A stretch of DNA of 64,000 nt. Source: Acidimicrobiia bacterium. GTDB taxonomy: Bacteria > Acidobacteriota > Vicinamibacteria > Vicinamibacterales > CAVVIG01. Made by a program: the position numbers and the translations under genes. Where the stretch lies: assembly GCA_016871175.1 (NCBI GenBank), contig VFZL01000005.1, positions 62,001 through 126,000 on the forward strand. Direction: 5' to 3'. Position 1 is the stretch's first letter; each line of letters starts with the position of its first letter. The notes under the pieces are model-generated. The model saw only the letters and a program-made list of their open reading frames with translations. It did not search any database and was not told where the DNA came from. This document shows positions 46,263-55,537 of the stretch, in pieces.

Positions 46263-47597
46263 ATGAAATCCGCCTTGCGACCACGGCGATGGCACGTCAT
46301 CGGATTCTCGTTGTTGGTGATGGGGACGTTTGGGACGCCGGCCGCGGCGCAGCAGGCCGCCGCACGACCGACCCCCACGTTCTCCACAGACGTGGCGCCG
46401 ATTCTGCAGCGCTCGTGCATGAGCTGTCATCGCCAGGGATCCATCGGTCCGATGGCGCTGACCTCCTACGAGGAAGCGCGCCCCTGGGCTCGCGCCGTGC
46501 GGCAGAAAGTCATGGCTCGCGAGATGCCACCCTGGTACATCGACCGGCGCGTGGGCATCACCAGGTTCAAAGACGACCCGTCGCTGACTGATGAGGAGAT
46601 CGACACGATCGTTCGGTGGGTCGACGGCGGCGTGCCGCGCGGGAATCCCGCTGACATGAAGCCGAACCCCAACTTCGCCGACCAGGGACTCTGGCACATC
46701 GGCAAGCCCGACGTCGTGGTCACGATGCCGAAGGACTTGATTGTGGCGGCTGCGGCGCCGGATCAGTGGCGCGATGTCATGGTCGATCCCGGGCTCACGG
46801 AGGATCGCTGGCTGATGGCCGTCGAGACCAAGCCCACGAAGGGCTGGCGGGTGGTCCATCATGCCGTCACCACGCTTGTCGCGCCCGACGGCACCTCTGC
46901 GACCGACCTCGGTAGCCGTTTGCTCAACGAGTACGCGCTCGGGAAGAACGAAGACGTGTTCCCCGAAGGCTCCGCCCGTCTCATCAAGGCCGGATCGAAG
47001 ATCAACTTCAACGTGCATCTGCACTCCATCGGCGAGGAGATGCCGGCCAATGTCGAGGTGGGGTTCAAGTTCTATCCCAAGGGCTATCAGCCCAAGTACG
47101 TCGCCGATATCATCCCGGTAGCCGGCAGTGAGCTGGATATCCCGCCGAACACGGACAACGTCCGGGTGGATAGCTATTTCCGCCTCAAGACGCCGGTGCG
47201 GGTGCTCTCGTTCCAGCCGCACATGCACAACCGCGGCAAGGCCATGTGCGTCGAAGCGATCCTCCCGGGCGACGGCGTGCCCAGCATCGAGCACGGCGAT
47301 CCGATCGTGCCGCTCAGCTGCGTAGACCGCTATCAGTTCGCGTGGCACATCGCGTATCACTACGCGGAGGACGTGCAGCCGCTGTTGCCCGCCGGTACCG
47401 TGCTCCACATCACTGCGTGGCACAACAACACGGCGAGCAACAAGTTCAATCCGGATCCGAACCAGCACGTGACGTTCGGCCAACGAACGGTGGACGACAT
47501 GAGCTTCGCGTGGATGAAGTTCCTCTATCTGAGCGAAGACGACTACAAGCAGCAACTGGCGGAGCGCAAGAGCCGCCAGACACAGAACCAGCAGTAG
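46263..47597 (+). CDS. Cytochrome c / copper monooxygenase-like secreted protein
   Basis: The 444-residue protein has a signal peptide (HVIGFSLLVMGTFGTPAAAQ) and GGGAGG upstream of the ATG. Residues about 35-120 form a monohaem cytochrome-like domain (DVAPILQRSCMSCHRQGSIGP). The rest resembles type II copper ascorbate-dependent monooxygenases (PHM/DBM type): WRVVHHAVTT supplies a His pair, FNVHLHSIGEE and FQPHMHNRGK supply HxH motifs, and WHIAYHY adds another His. The predicted activity is copper-dependent hydroxylation with electrons delivered through the haem. A similar protein is at 56544-58043. The next two genes are closely spaced and co-oriented. Confidence 0.75.
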   Translation: MKSALRPRRWHVIGFSLLVMGTFGTPAAAQQAAARPTPTFSTDVAPILQRSCMSCHRQGSIGPMALTSYEEARPWARAVRQKVMAREMPPWYIDRRVGITRFKDDPSLTDEEIDTIVRWVDGGVPRGNPADMKPNPNFADQGLWHIGKPDVVVTMPKDLIVAAAAPDQWRDVMVDPGLTEDRWLMAVETKPTKGWRVVHHAVTTLVAPDGTSATDLGSRLLNEYALGKNEDVFPEGSARLIKAGSKINFNVHLHSIGEEMPANVEVGFKFYPKGYQPKYVADIIPVAGSELDIPPNTDNVRVDSYFRLKTPVRVLSFQPHMHNRGKAMCVEAILPGDGVPSIEHGDPIVPLSCVDRYQFAWHIAYHYAEDVQPLLPAGTVLHITAWHNNTASNKFNPDPNQHVTFGQRTVDDMSFAWMKFLYLSEDDYKQQLAERKSRQTQNQQ

Positions 47598-47604
47598 GCG
47601 GACG

Positions 47605-48489
47605 ATGCGACTCGCGCGGTGGGGCGTCGGCGCCGTGGCCCTCGGAGTCGTCTGCGCTCTTGCGCTGACGTCACGCGTTCAGGGTCAGATTCGTTATTCG
47701 ACCGGCCAGAACGCCGCGCCCATCTTCGAGGGATGGCAGCGGAACCCCGATGGCACCATCAGCATGGTGTTCGGGTACCTCAATCGCAACTACGAAGAGG
47801 AGCTCGACGTTCCGGTCGGTGACCACAATCGCTGCGATCCCGCGCCAGTCGATTGTGGGCAGCCGACGCACTTTCTCGTGCGCCGCCAGAGGTTTGTCTT
47901 CAGAGCGACGGTACCGAAGGATTGGCCCAAGGATCGCGTGTTCTCGTGGAGCATCACCTCCAAGGGCAAGACCGACATCGCCAAGGCCACGCTGAACCCA
48001 GACTTGGAAATCGACTACGGGGTGATCGCGGAGAACAGCAACGGCGGCACGCTGGCAGAAGGCAACACACCGCCAAGGCTCGTGAAGGGCAGCCCCGCAG
48101 AGACGGTGGCGACGCTGGCGAGCCCAGCCACCATGGAGGTCACCTTCTCGGACGACGGGCTCCCGAAGCCCCGGCCGAGGCCCACGACGCCGGCGGCTTC
48201 CACGTCGTCGGTCCTGCCAGGCGACCCGCCGTCCACCGCTCTCAGCCCCGAAGAGATCGAGGCGCGGCGGGAGCGTCAGCCAGGCGTGAGGATCCGCTGG
48301 GTCCATTATCGCGGTGAAGGCGAGGTGACGTTCGATCCGCCGCGTGTGCTCCCCGTGCACGGCCAGCCGGTGACGCTGACGTCCAAGGTGACGTTCAGCA
48401 AGCCTGGCACGTATGTGCTTCGCGCCATCGCCAGCGACAACCAGCTCGAGTCTTTCCACGACACGACCGTCACGGTCCGCGCGAAGTAG
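47605..48489 (+). CDS. Secreted protein of unknown function
   Basis: The 294-residue protein starts 7 bp after the haem/copper gene and has a signal peptide (GVGAVALGVVCALALTSRVQG). NAAPIFEGWQRNPDGTISMV opens a beta-sandwich-like mature domain, and the C-terminal RVLPVHGQPVTLTSKVTFSK part looks Ig-like. It resembles the smaller secreted protein at 58187-58651, which also lies next to a haem/copper protein. The repeated pairing suggests a functional link. No enzyme motif is seen. Confidence 0.78.
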   Translation: MRLARWGVGAVALGVVCALALTSRVQGQIRYSTGQNAAPIFEGWQRNPDGTISMVFGYLNRNYEEELDVPVGDHNRCDPAPVDCGQPTHFLVRRQRFVFRATVPKDWPKDRVFSWSITSKGKTDIAKATLNPDLEIDYGVIAENSNGGTLAEGNTPPRLVKGSPAETVATLASPATMEVTFSDDGLPKPRPRPTTPAASTSSVLPGDPPSTALSPEEIEARRERQPGVRIRWVHYRGEGEVTFDPPRVLPVHGQPVTLTSKVTFSKPGTYVLRAIASDNQLESFHDTTVTVRAK

Positions 48490-48509
48490 GACCGTCGCAG
48501 GGGGAAACG

Positions 48510-50321
48510 ATGGCTTGGATCTCGGGCGGCGCAAGTCGCACGTTGACCGTGACCACGGCAGTGGCTGCCCTCGGCGCGGCGGCCCTTCTCACTCGCGGTG
48601 TCGCCGGGCAGGCGACGGACTGGACGCGGTCCGCGGGAGCGGACTTTCCGCTCGCCGGTGGTGACTACTACAGTCAGCGCTATTCCACGCTCGATCAGAT
48701 CAACACGAGCAACGTGGCGACGCTCGGTGGCGCCTGGGCCATCAGGGTCGAGGACGAGGCCCCGGTCGGTAACCTCGACGCGACTCCCATCGTCGTCAAC
48801 GGCGTGATGTACGTCAGCACGGCCCGTCAAAACGTGATCGCCGTGGACGCGGCCACCGGCGCCATCAAGTGGCGCTACAAGCCAGGACCCGAAACGCGGT
48901 CTGGTGCCAACAAGGGTGTCGTCGTCGGGGATGGCAAGGTGTTCATGGCCCGCCGCGACAACACGCTCGTCGCACTGGACCAGCAAACGGGCCAACTAAT
49001 CTGGGAGCGGAAGCTCACCAATCATCCGGCGGCGTATTCGTCCGCGGCACCCATCTATTACGACGGACGTGTCTTCGTCGGCACGGCCGGAGGCGATAAC
49101 GGCGCGCGCGGCAGCATGCAGGTCTACGACACGAAGACGGGGAATGAGCTCTGGCGCTTCTACACGATTCCCGGGCCGGGCCAGAAGTTCTCGGAGACCT
49201 GGGAAGGTGACTCCTACAAGATCGGCGGTGGCGGGGTTTGGAACCACGTCGCACTGGATCCCGAGCTGGGCCAGGTCTACATGGGCGTCGGGAACGCCGC
49301 GCCCGATGTCTGGGGTGGCTCGCGAGGTGGTGACAACCTCTTCACCGCAAGCGTGCTTGCGCTTGATTTGAAGACCGGCGCCTACAAGTGGCACTACCAG
49401 GAAGTGCACCACGACATCTGGGATCACGATGCGGCGACCCCTCCGGTGCTCGTGGACATTCGCTACCAGGGCAAGCCTCGCAAGGCGCTCGTGCACGCGT
49501 CCAAGACGGGGTGGCTCTTCATCCTCGACCGTCTCGATGGCAAGCCGATCATCGGCGTCGAGGAGCGACCAGTGCCTCAGGAAGGGCGCATGAAGACCGC
49601 GCGTACCCAGCCCCATCCGATCGGGGATCGGTTCGTGCCGATGTGCCCGGAGCAGCTCCTCGATGGGTTCGAGCGAGGGTGTCTCTTCACACCGTTCTGG
49701 GAGAAGGCCGTGCTGATCTTCCCGGGCAGCTCCGGCGGCAGCGCCTGGGCACCGCTTGCGTATAGCCCGAAGACCGGGCACGTATACGTCCCGGCCAACT
49801 ACGTGCCGACGGCGTTTCAAGCAAAGCGTCAGGTGTGGGACGACGGGAGGCAGCAGCTCGTCACGGTCGGGGATTCCATGGGCTTCTATCGGCCTGGAGG
49901 CATGGAGCGTTGGGGCACGCTCACGGCCATGGATCCGACGACGAACAAGGTGGTGTGGCAGAAGAAGACCAAGTTCCCCATGGGCGGCGGCAGCGGTGTG
50001 CTCGCGACGGCTGGTGGCTTGTTGTTCCACGGCGAGTCGGATGGGAACCTCGTCGCCTACAGCATCGCCAACGGCGAGGAGCTGTGGAAAGGGCAGACCG
50101 GAGCGGGCGCCAACGCCCCGGTGTCCACGTTCATGGTGGACGGCGTCCAGTACGTCGCGGTGTTGTCTGGCGGCAACGCGCTCTATATGTCGCAGCGCGG
50201 AGATCGCCTCACGGCGTACAAGCTCGGCGGCACGTTGCCACCGCCGCTGGCGCCGCGGGAACCCCCGCTCATCCAACCTGCGCCTGGTGTCGGACCGGCA
50301 CCGCCGGTCCAAAGGCAGTAG
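48510..50321 (+). CDS. PQQ-dependent dehydrogenase (quinoprotein)
   Basis: The 603-residue protein starts with a leader (TLTVTTAVAALGAAALLTRGVAG) and DWTRSAGADFPLAGGDYYSQ. Quinoprotein blades include AVDAATGAIKWRYKPG and ALDQQTGQLIWERK; the metal-site region is YMGVGNAAPDVWGG, and EVHHDIWDHDAATPPVLVD is like the catalytic segment of membrane glucose/quinate dehydrogenases. No vicinal Cys pair and no haem motif are present. It lies 20 bp after the preceding secreted-protein gene, in an apparent operon with the haem/copper protein. The C terminus ends in a proline-rich tail. Confidence 0.85.
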   Translation: MAWISGGASRTLTVTTAVAALGAAALLTRGVAGQATDWTRSAGADFPLAGGDYYSQRYSTLDQINTSNVATLGGAWAIRVEDEAPVGNLDATPIVVNGVMYVSTARQNVIAVDAATGAIKWRYKPGPETRSGANKGVVVGDGKVFMARRDNTLVALDQQTGQLIWERKLTNHPAAYSSAAPIYYDGRVFVGTAGGDNGARGSMQVYDTKTGNELWRFYTIPGPGQKFSETWEGDSYKIGGGGVWNHVALDPELGQVYMGVGNAAPDVWGGSRGGDNLFTASVLALDLKTGAYKWHYQEVHHDIWDHDAATPPVLVDIRYQGKPRKALVHASKTGWLFILDRLDGKPIIGVEERPVPQEGRMKTARTQPHPIGDRFVPMCPEQLLDGFERGCLFTPFWEKAVLIFPGSSGGSAWAPLAYSPKTGHVYVPANYVPTAFQAKRQVWDDGRQQLVTVGDSMGFYRPGGMERWGTLTAMDPTTNKVVWQKKTKFPMGGGSGVLATAGGLLFHGESDGNLVAYSIANGEELWKGQTGAGANAPVSTFMVDGVQYVAVLSGGNALYMSQRGDRLTAYKLGGTLPPPLAPREPPLIQPAPGVGPAPPVQRQ

Positions 50322-50437
50322 GCTCGCAGTAGGCTCGCAGCGGTTGACTCGACACGGGTCCGCCAGTAGAGTCTGACGCCTCACAGTCTTCATCGTGCGT
50401 TCAGACATCACGCTCGGATCGTCCGAGTCGAGGGCGT

Positions 50438-50899
50438 ATGAGTCAGGTAGCGATCATTGTCAACGGGAAGGCGCGCAAGGCGGACGTGGAGCCGCGGATG
50501 CTCCTCGTGCACGTTCTGCGCGAACAGTTCAATCTGACCGGCACGCACCTCGGGTGTGATACGAGTCAGTGTGGCGCCTGTACGGTTCTGGTCGATGGAC
50601 GGAGCGCGAAGTCGTGCACGATCTTCGCCGTCCAAGCCGATGGCTCGGAGGTGACCACCATCGAAGGGTTGGCAACCGACGGGCAGCTCCACCCGCTGCA
50701 GAAAGGCTTTTGGGACGCGCACGGCCTCCAATGCGGGTACTGCACGCCGGGCATGATCATGTCGGCGGTCACGCTCCTGCGGGACACGCCGGACCCGACC
50801 GAAGCGCAGATTCGTGAGGGCATTGCCGGCAATCTCTGCCGCTGCACCGGGTACCAGCACATCGTGGACGCCATCCAGCTTGCAGCGGGACGGAGGTAG
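50438..50899 (+). CDS. coxS: Molybdenum hydroxylase small [2Fe-2S] subunit (CoxS type)
   Basis: The 153-residue protein has both [2Fe-2S] sites of the family: plant-type Cys40, Cys45, Cys48 and Cys60 ([10 protein letters not shown]) and the four-helix-bundle site Cys99, Cys102, Cys134 and Cys136 ([16 protein letters not shown]). It relays electrons from the molybdenum subunit to FAD or an acceptor. It heads a compact operon (coxS, coxL, coxM, nitrile hydratase genes), with 2 bp to coxL. The gap of 116 bp upstream separates it from the quinoprotein gene. Confidence 0.93.
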   Translation: MSQVAIIVNGKARKADVEPRMLLVHVLREQFNLTGTHLGCDTSQCGACTVLVDGRSAKSCTIFAVQADGSEVTTIEGLATDGQLHPLQKGFWDAHGLQCGYCTPGMIMSAVTLLRDTPDPTEAQIREGIAGNLCRCTGYQHIVDAIQLAAGRR

Positions 50900-50901
50900 C
50901 C

Positions 50902-53265
50902 ATGGCGACGACTCATGTGCTCCCGAAGCTGGTCGGTCAGCGCATCAAGCGCAGAGAAGACCCTCGCCTGATACAGGGCCGCGGCACGTACGTCGACGAC
51001 GTGAAGATCGTCGGGATGCAGCACATCGCGTTCAAGCGCAGCGACATCGCGCACGGCCGTATTCGGCGGCTCGACGTCAGTGTGGCGAAGGCCCTGGAGG
51101 GGGTCGAGGCGGTCTTCACCGGCGCGCAACTCGCGGAGCTGATTCGCCCTATGCCGATCGGCACCCCGTTTCCCTCGCCAACGCATCGCGCAATAGCCGT
51201 AGATGTCGTCCGCTACGTGGGTGAGGCCGTGGCTGTCGTGGTGGCGCGTGACCGCTACGTCGCACGAGACGCCGTGGACGCGATCGTCGTGGAGTACGAG
51301 CCGCTGCCCGCGGTCGTCGATCTCGAGCGAGCGATGACCGGCCAACCCGCCGTCATCCACGCTGACTTCCCGAACAATATCGCGTTGCCCCAGATCGCCA
51401 GTGGCACAGGCGTTGACGCGTCTGGCAAAGCGGATGACACGAAGATCGATCAGGCCTTCGCCGCTGCCGATGTCGTGATCTCGCAGCGCATGGTCAACCA
51501 GCGGCTCGTCCCGAATGCGATGGAGCCTCGCGGCGTCGTCGCGCACTACGAACCGGGCAAGGGCTCTCTCACCATGTGGTCGTCCACGCAGAATCCCCAT
51601 ATTCTCCGGTCGATGGTTGCCGGGATGCTCGGGTTGGGGGAGAGCCAGGTGCGGGCGATTGCACCCGAAGTCGGTGGTGGGTTCGGCGCGAAGATCAACA
51701 TCTATGCAGAGGAGTACGTCGCCGCCGCGGTTTCCAAGGCGCTGGGGTTGCCGGTCAAGTGGATCGAAGAGCGCACCGAGGCGTTCGTCGCCACCACGCA
51801 CGGCCGCGACATCCTCGGGTACGTCGATCTGGCCGCAACCAAAGATGGGAAAGTGCTCGGGCTGAAGCTCCGGCTCATCGCGGATATCGGCGCGTACAAC
51901 ATGCTGCTCACGGCGGCCATCCCCACGTTGACGATGCTGATGGCGAATGCGACCTACGACATCCCCGCCATCCGCGCCACGCTCGTCGAGGTCTTCACCA
52001 ACAAGACGCCCACGGACGCCTACCGCGGCGCCGGTCGGCCCGAGGCGACCTACTTCGTCGAGCGTGCGATGGACATGTTGGCGGCGGAGCTCAGGATCGA
52101 CCCCGCGGAGGTCCGTCGTCGCAACTTCATCCCGTCCGACAAGTTTCCGTACGCGACGCAGATGGGTGCAGTCTACGATTCCGGCGACTACGAGAAGGCG
52201 CTCGACGTTGCCCTCGCCGCCGCCGGCTGGGAGGCGCTCAAGGCCGAGAGAGACGCCGCGCGGAAGCAGGGCCGGCTCGTGGGTCTCGGTCTGTCGATGT
52301 ACGTGGAGGTGTGCGGCGTCGGGCCATCGGCCTCGCTGCCGACCGGTGGCTGGGAGCACGCGCAGGTCACGGTCGAACGAGACGGTCGAATCACCGCCGC
52401 GACCGGCGCGTCGCCACACGGCCAAGGGAACGAGACGACGTTCGCGCAGATGCTCGCCGACCAGTTCGGCGTACCGCTCGAGCACGTCACCATCCTGCAT
52501 GGCGACACGGCGGTCGTGAAGCAAGGCATCGGGACCTTCGGCAGCCGGTCGCAGGCCGTCGGGGGAACAGCACTCGTCATGGCCGGTGCCCGTGTCAAAG
52601 CGAAGATGGCGAAGTTCGCCGGGCCACTGCTAGAGGCGCATGAGGCCGACCTCGTGTTCGAGAACGGGATCATCTCGGTCAAGGGCCTGCCGACGTCCGG
52701 CAAGTCGTTCAAGGATGTTGCCTCGTATGCGTACGTCCCGGTGCCGCTGCCCGAAGGGCTCGAACCAGGTCTCAGCGAGGAAGCCTTCTTCGAGCCGAAG
52801 AACAACACCTACCCATTCGGCTGTCACATCTCGATGGTGGAGGTCGATCGTCAGACAGGAGAGCCGAGACTGTTGAAGCTCGTGGCGGTGGACGACGCCG
52901 GAACCCTCATCAATCCGCTCATCGTCGAGGGACAGATCCACGGCGGACTCGCGCAGGGCATCGGACAGGCGTTGATCGAAGAGGCCGTGTACGATGAGCA
53001 GGGTCAACTCCTGACCGGCTCGTTCATGGACTACGCGATGCCGCGCGCGACCGACTTTCCACGCTTTGAGCTCCAAGCAATGGTGACGCCCACGCCCGTG
53101 AACCCGCTCGGCGCCAAGGGCGTCGGCGAAGCCGGGACGCTCGGGTCCACGCCGTGCCTGGTGGCCGCCACCGTGGACGCGTTGCGGGAGTTCGGCGTGA
53201 AGCACATTGACATGTCGCTGCGGCCCGAGAAGCTGTGGCGTATCATCCAGGGAGGTCGTGCGTGA
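50902..53265 (+). CDS. coxL: Molybdenum hydroxylase large subunit (CoxL form II type)
   Basis: The 787-residue protein is a full-length xanthine-oxidase-family molybdenum subunit: GQRIKRREDPRLIQGRGTYVDD, VGGGFGAKINIYAEE, and near the C terminus GAKGVGEAGTLGS with the predicted catalytic Glu at about residue 744. The active-site motif is AYRGAGR (373-379), the form II signature. True form I CO dehydrogenase has AYxCSFR. CO oxidation is therefore not supported; hydroxylation of an aldehyde or N-heterocycle is more likely. It overlaps coxM by four bases. Confidence 0.92.
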   Translation: MATTHVLPKLVGQRIKRREDPRLIQGRGTYVDDVKIVGMQHIAFKRSDIAHGRIRRLDVSVAKALEGVEAVFTGAQLAELIRPMPIGTPFPSPTHRAIAVDVVRYVGEAVAVVVARDRYVARDAVDAIVVEYEPLPAVVDLERAMTGQPAVIHADFPNNIALPQIASGTGVDASGKADDTKIDQAFAAADVVISQRMVNQRLVPNAMEPRGVVAHYEPGKGSLTMWSSTQNPHILRSMVAGMLGLGESQVRAIAPEVGGGFGAKINIYAEEYVAAAVSKALGLPVKWIEERTEAFVATTHGRDILGYVDLAATKDGKVLGLKLRLIADIGAYNMLLTAAIPTLTMLMANATYDIPAIRATLVEVFTNKTPTDAYRGAGRPEATYFVERAMDMLAAELRIDPAEVRRRNFIPSDKFPYATQMGAVYDSGDYEKALDVALAAAGWEALKAERDAARKQGRLVGLGLSMYVEVCGVGPSASLPTGGWEHAQVTVERDGRITAATGASPHGQGNETTFAQMLADQFGVPLEHVTILHGDTAVVKQGIGTFGSRSQAVGGTALVMAGARVKAKMAKFAGPLLEAHEADLVFENGIISVKGLPTSGKSFKDVASYAYVPVPLPEGLEPGLSEEAFFEPKNNTYPFGCHISMVEVDRQTGEPRLLKLVAVDDAGTLINPLIVEGQIHGGLAQGIGQALIEEAVYDEQGQLLTGSFMDYAMPRATDFPRFELQAMVTPTPVNPLGAKGVGEAGTLGSTPCLVAATVDALREFGVKHIDMSLRPEKLWRIIQGGRA

Positions 53266-54122
53266 TACCCACTGGATTCGAGTACGAACGCGCCACTTCC
53301 GTCGCGGACGCGGTCGCCCGGTTACGCGCGTCCAACGGGGCCGCCAAGCTCATCGCGGGCGGACATAGTCTCGTCCCGCTGATGAAGCTCCGGCTGAGCG
53401 AGCCTGGCCGACTCATCGACATCGCACGGATCCCCGAGTTGTGCGGCATTCGTCAAGTGGGTGACGCCATCGAGATCGGCGCCGCCACCGTGCACCACGA
53501 CGTCGCGACGTCGCCGCTCATTGCCACGCGTTGTCCGATGCTCGCCGAGGCGGCTGCCGAAATCGGCGATCCCCAGGTGCGCAACCGTGGAACGCTGGGT
53601 GGCAGTTTGGCGCACGCCGATCCGTCCGCGGACTACCCGGCCGTCATCCTCGTGTTGAACGCGACGATCCACATCGTTGGCCCAGGTGGCGAGCGCGTCG
53701 TCCAGGCCGCCACGTTCTTCAAGGATTTGCTCACGGTCGATCTCGATCCACAGGAGGTCATCGTCAGCGTCCGGTTCAAGCCGGTGGTGTCAGCGGGCTA
53801 TGCGAAGTTGCACCAACGCGCGTCTCACTACGCGATCGTCGGCGTTGCCGGCGTGCTGGACATCCAGGGCGGCGTGGTGCGATCGGCGTGCGTGGCAGTG
53901 ACCGGCGCAAGCACCCACGCGATGCGTCTGTCGAACGTCGAACACGCGCTCGCAGGGCAACCGCTGAACGATGAGAGCATCCACAAGGCGGCGTCGATCG
54001 CTGGCGCGGGCGTTGCCGTGGTGAACGCCGACGTTCACGCGAGCGAGGAGTATCGCCGGGCGATGATCCCGGTGTTCACGAAGCGCGCACTCGAGAAGGC
54101 GCGTGCGCGGAGCAGCGCTTAG
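53262..54122 (+). CDS. coxM: Molybdenum hydroxylase FAD subunit (CoxM type)
   Basis: The 286-residue FAD-binding subunit has AGGHSLVPLMKLRLSEP and TLGGSLAHADPSADYPA, the two FAD-contact motifs of CoxM. GTG 53262 is chosen because it overlaps the coxL stop as GTGA. The C-terminal CoxM_C-type domain (QRASHYAIVGVAGVLD) is complete. It passes electrons from CoxS to an acceptor. The stop lies 12 bp before the nitrile hydratase alpha gene. Confidence 0.92.
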   Translation: MIPTGFEYERATSVADAVARLRASNGAAKLIAGGHSLVPLMKLRLSEPGRLIDIARIPELCGIRQVGDAIEIGAATVHHDVATSPLIATRCPMLAEAAAEIGDPQVRNRGTLGGSLAHADPSADYPAVILVLNATIHIVGPGGERVVQAATFFKDLLTVDLDPQEVIVSVRFKPVVSAGYAKLHQRASHYAIVGVAGVLDIQGGVVRSACVAVTGASTHAMRLSNVEHALAGQPLNDESIHKAASIAGAGVAVVNADVHASEEYRRAMIPVFTKRALEKARARSSA

Positions 54123-54134
54123 GGCGCATCGATC

Positions 54135-54884
54135 ATGGCGGACGACGGAAGCGTGATCGGCCGTCGGCGATTCTTGAGCGATGCGGCACTCGGTGCAGCC
54201 GGGATGATGGCCGCTCCGGATGCCGGTGGAACTGCCCCGTCTCAAGCATCTGGTCAGTCCGCGGCCGGGCACACGCACGCGGAGGAGCACCAGGCCGTCC
54301 CCTCGGACGTCGCGCTCCGCGTGAAGGCGCTCGAGTCGCTGCTCATCGAGAAAGGGATGGTCAAGGGCGATCAGCTCGACGAGATCGTCCAGACCTACCA
54401 GGCGACCATCGGTCCACGCAACGGCGCCCGCGTGGTGGCGCGCGCGTGGACCGACCCTGTCTACAAGCAGCGGCTCATGAGGGACGCGACCGCTGCGATC
54501 GCCGAGCTCGGGTACAGCGGCGCGCAAGGCGAGCACATGGTCGTCGTCGAGAACACGCCGACCGTTCACAACCTGGTGGTCTGCACGCTGTGCTCCTGCT
54601 ATCCGTGGCCGACGCTTGGCCTGCCGCCCGCCTGGTACAAGTCCGCTGGCTATCGATCCCGCGCGGTCATCGATCCACGCGGCGTGCTCCGGGAGTTCGG
54701 TGTTCACGTGGCGGATGAGGTCGAAGTGCGCGTGTGGGACAGCACGGCGGAGCTACGCTACCTCGTGTTGCCGAAACGGCCGGCAGGATCAGAGCGGCTG
54801 TCGGAAGCGGATCTTGCCGTGCTCGTCACGCGCGACTCGATGATCGGGGCAGGCGTTCTACCGCCGATCGGAGACCAGAAATGA
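54135..54884 (+). CDS. nthA: Cobalt-type nitrile hydratase alpha subunit with Tat-like signal
   Basis: The 249-residue subunit carries the metal-binding motif VCTLCSCY with Cys150, Cys153 and Cys155. CTLCSC marks the cobalt-type enzyme; iron types read CSLCSC. Flanking regions fit the family: [46 protein letters not shown] and [22 protein letters not shown]. It hydrates nitriles to amides, although thiocyanate hydrolase has a closely similar metal subunit. Unusually, residues 1-30 form a twin-arginine-like leader ([20 protein letters not shown]). Nitrile hydratases are normally cytosolic. The stop overlaps the beta-subunit start. Confidence 0.9.
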   Translation: MADDGSVIGRRRFLSDAALGAAGMMAAPDAGGTAPSQASGQSAAGHTHAEEHQAVPSDVALRVKALESLLIEKGMVKGDQLDEIVQTYQATIGPRNGARVVARAWTDPVYKQRLMRDATAAIAELGYSGAQGEHMVVVENTPTVHNLVVCTLCSCYPWPTLGLPPAWYKSAGYRSRAVIDPRGVLREFGVHVADEVEVRVWDSTAELRYLVLPKRPAGSERLSEADLAVLVTRDSMIGAGVLPPIGDQK

Positions 54885-55537
54885 ACGGCATCCACGATAT
54901 GGGCGGCATGCATGGTCTGGGGCCGATTGGCCACGATCCCGACGAGCCGATCTTCCATCACGAGTGGGAAGGACGCGTGTGGGCGCTCTCGCGCGCCATC
55001 GGCCCGTACGGCCGCGGCGTGTGGCGAAACTTCCGCTACGAGCTCGAGCAGATTCCACCGGCCGACTACCTTCGGATGCCGTACTACGAACGCTGGTTCA
55101 CGGTGATCGTGAATCGCCTGTTGCGGAGCCGATTCGTCACGCCAGGGGAGCTGGCGACCGGCAAGGTCGATCCGAGCGTTCCTCGTCCGCAGGTGCCACC
55201 CGCGTCGCCGCCCGAGCCCGGCGCCATTCCAGGGGCGTCCCGTCTGAACCTTCCAGTGCGCCCGCGCTATCGCACCGGGCAGCAGGTCCGCGCGCGGAAC
55301 ATGCACCCGGAGGGGCACACGCGCCAGCCGCGCTACGTTCGGGGCAAGCGCGGAGTCGTCACCGTCGATCATGGTGTGTGGGCCCTGCAGGACACGACCG
55401 CCGCCGGCGATCGCGTGGGCGGACCGCAGCACGTCTACACGGTCCGCTTCGCCGCGCGCGAGCTGTGGGGGCCGCCCGCGTCGCCTCGGGATTCCGTATA
55501 CGTCGATCTCTGGGAAGACCATCTTGAGCGTGTTTGA
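54881..55537 (+). CDS. nthB: Nitrile hydratase beta subunit
   Basis: The 218-residue protein opens with [16 protein letters not shown], the diagnostic beta start. [11 protein letters not shown] supplies the conserved Tyr/Trp region. The C-terminal SH3-like barrel has [20 protein letters not shown] and [20 protein letters not shown] overlap with the alpha gene shows coupling. It has no signal peptide of its own, so if alpha is Tat-exported, beta would have to travel bound to it. Confidence 0.92.
   Translation: MNGIHDMGGMHGLGPIGHDPDEPIFHHEWEGRVWALSRAIGPYGRGVWRNFRYELEQIPPADYLRMPYYERWFTVIVNRLLRSRFVTPGELATGKVDPSVPRPQVPPASPPEPGAIPGASRLNLPVRPRYRTGQQVRARNMHPEGHTRQPRYVRGKRGVVTVDHGVWALQDTTAAGDRVGGPQHVYTVRFAARELWGPPASPRDSVYVDLWEDHLERV

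Noticed and set aside
50566-52524. Long antisense open frame (652 codons) opposite coxS and coxL
   Set aside because: It is a codon-bias shadow in GC-rich DNA, with arginine-rich, low-similarity sequence opposite well-supported genes.
50902-53265. Calling coxL a true carbon monoxide dehydrogenase
   Set aside because: The active-site motif is AYRGAGR, not the AYxCSFR of form I CO dehydrogenase.
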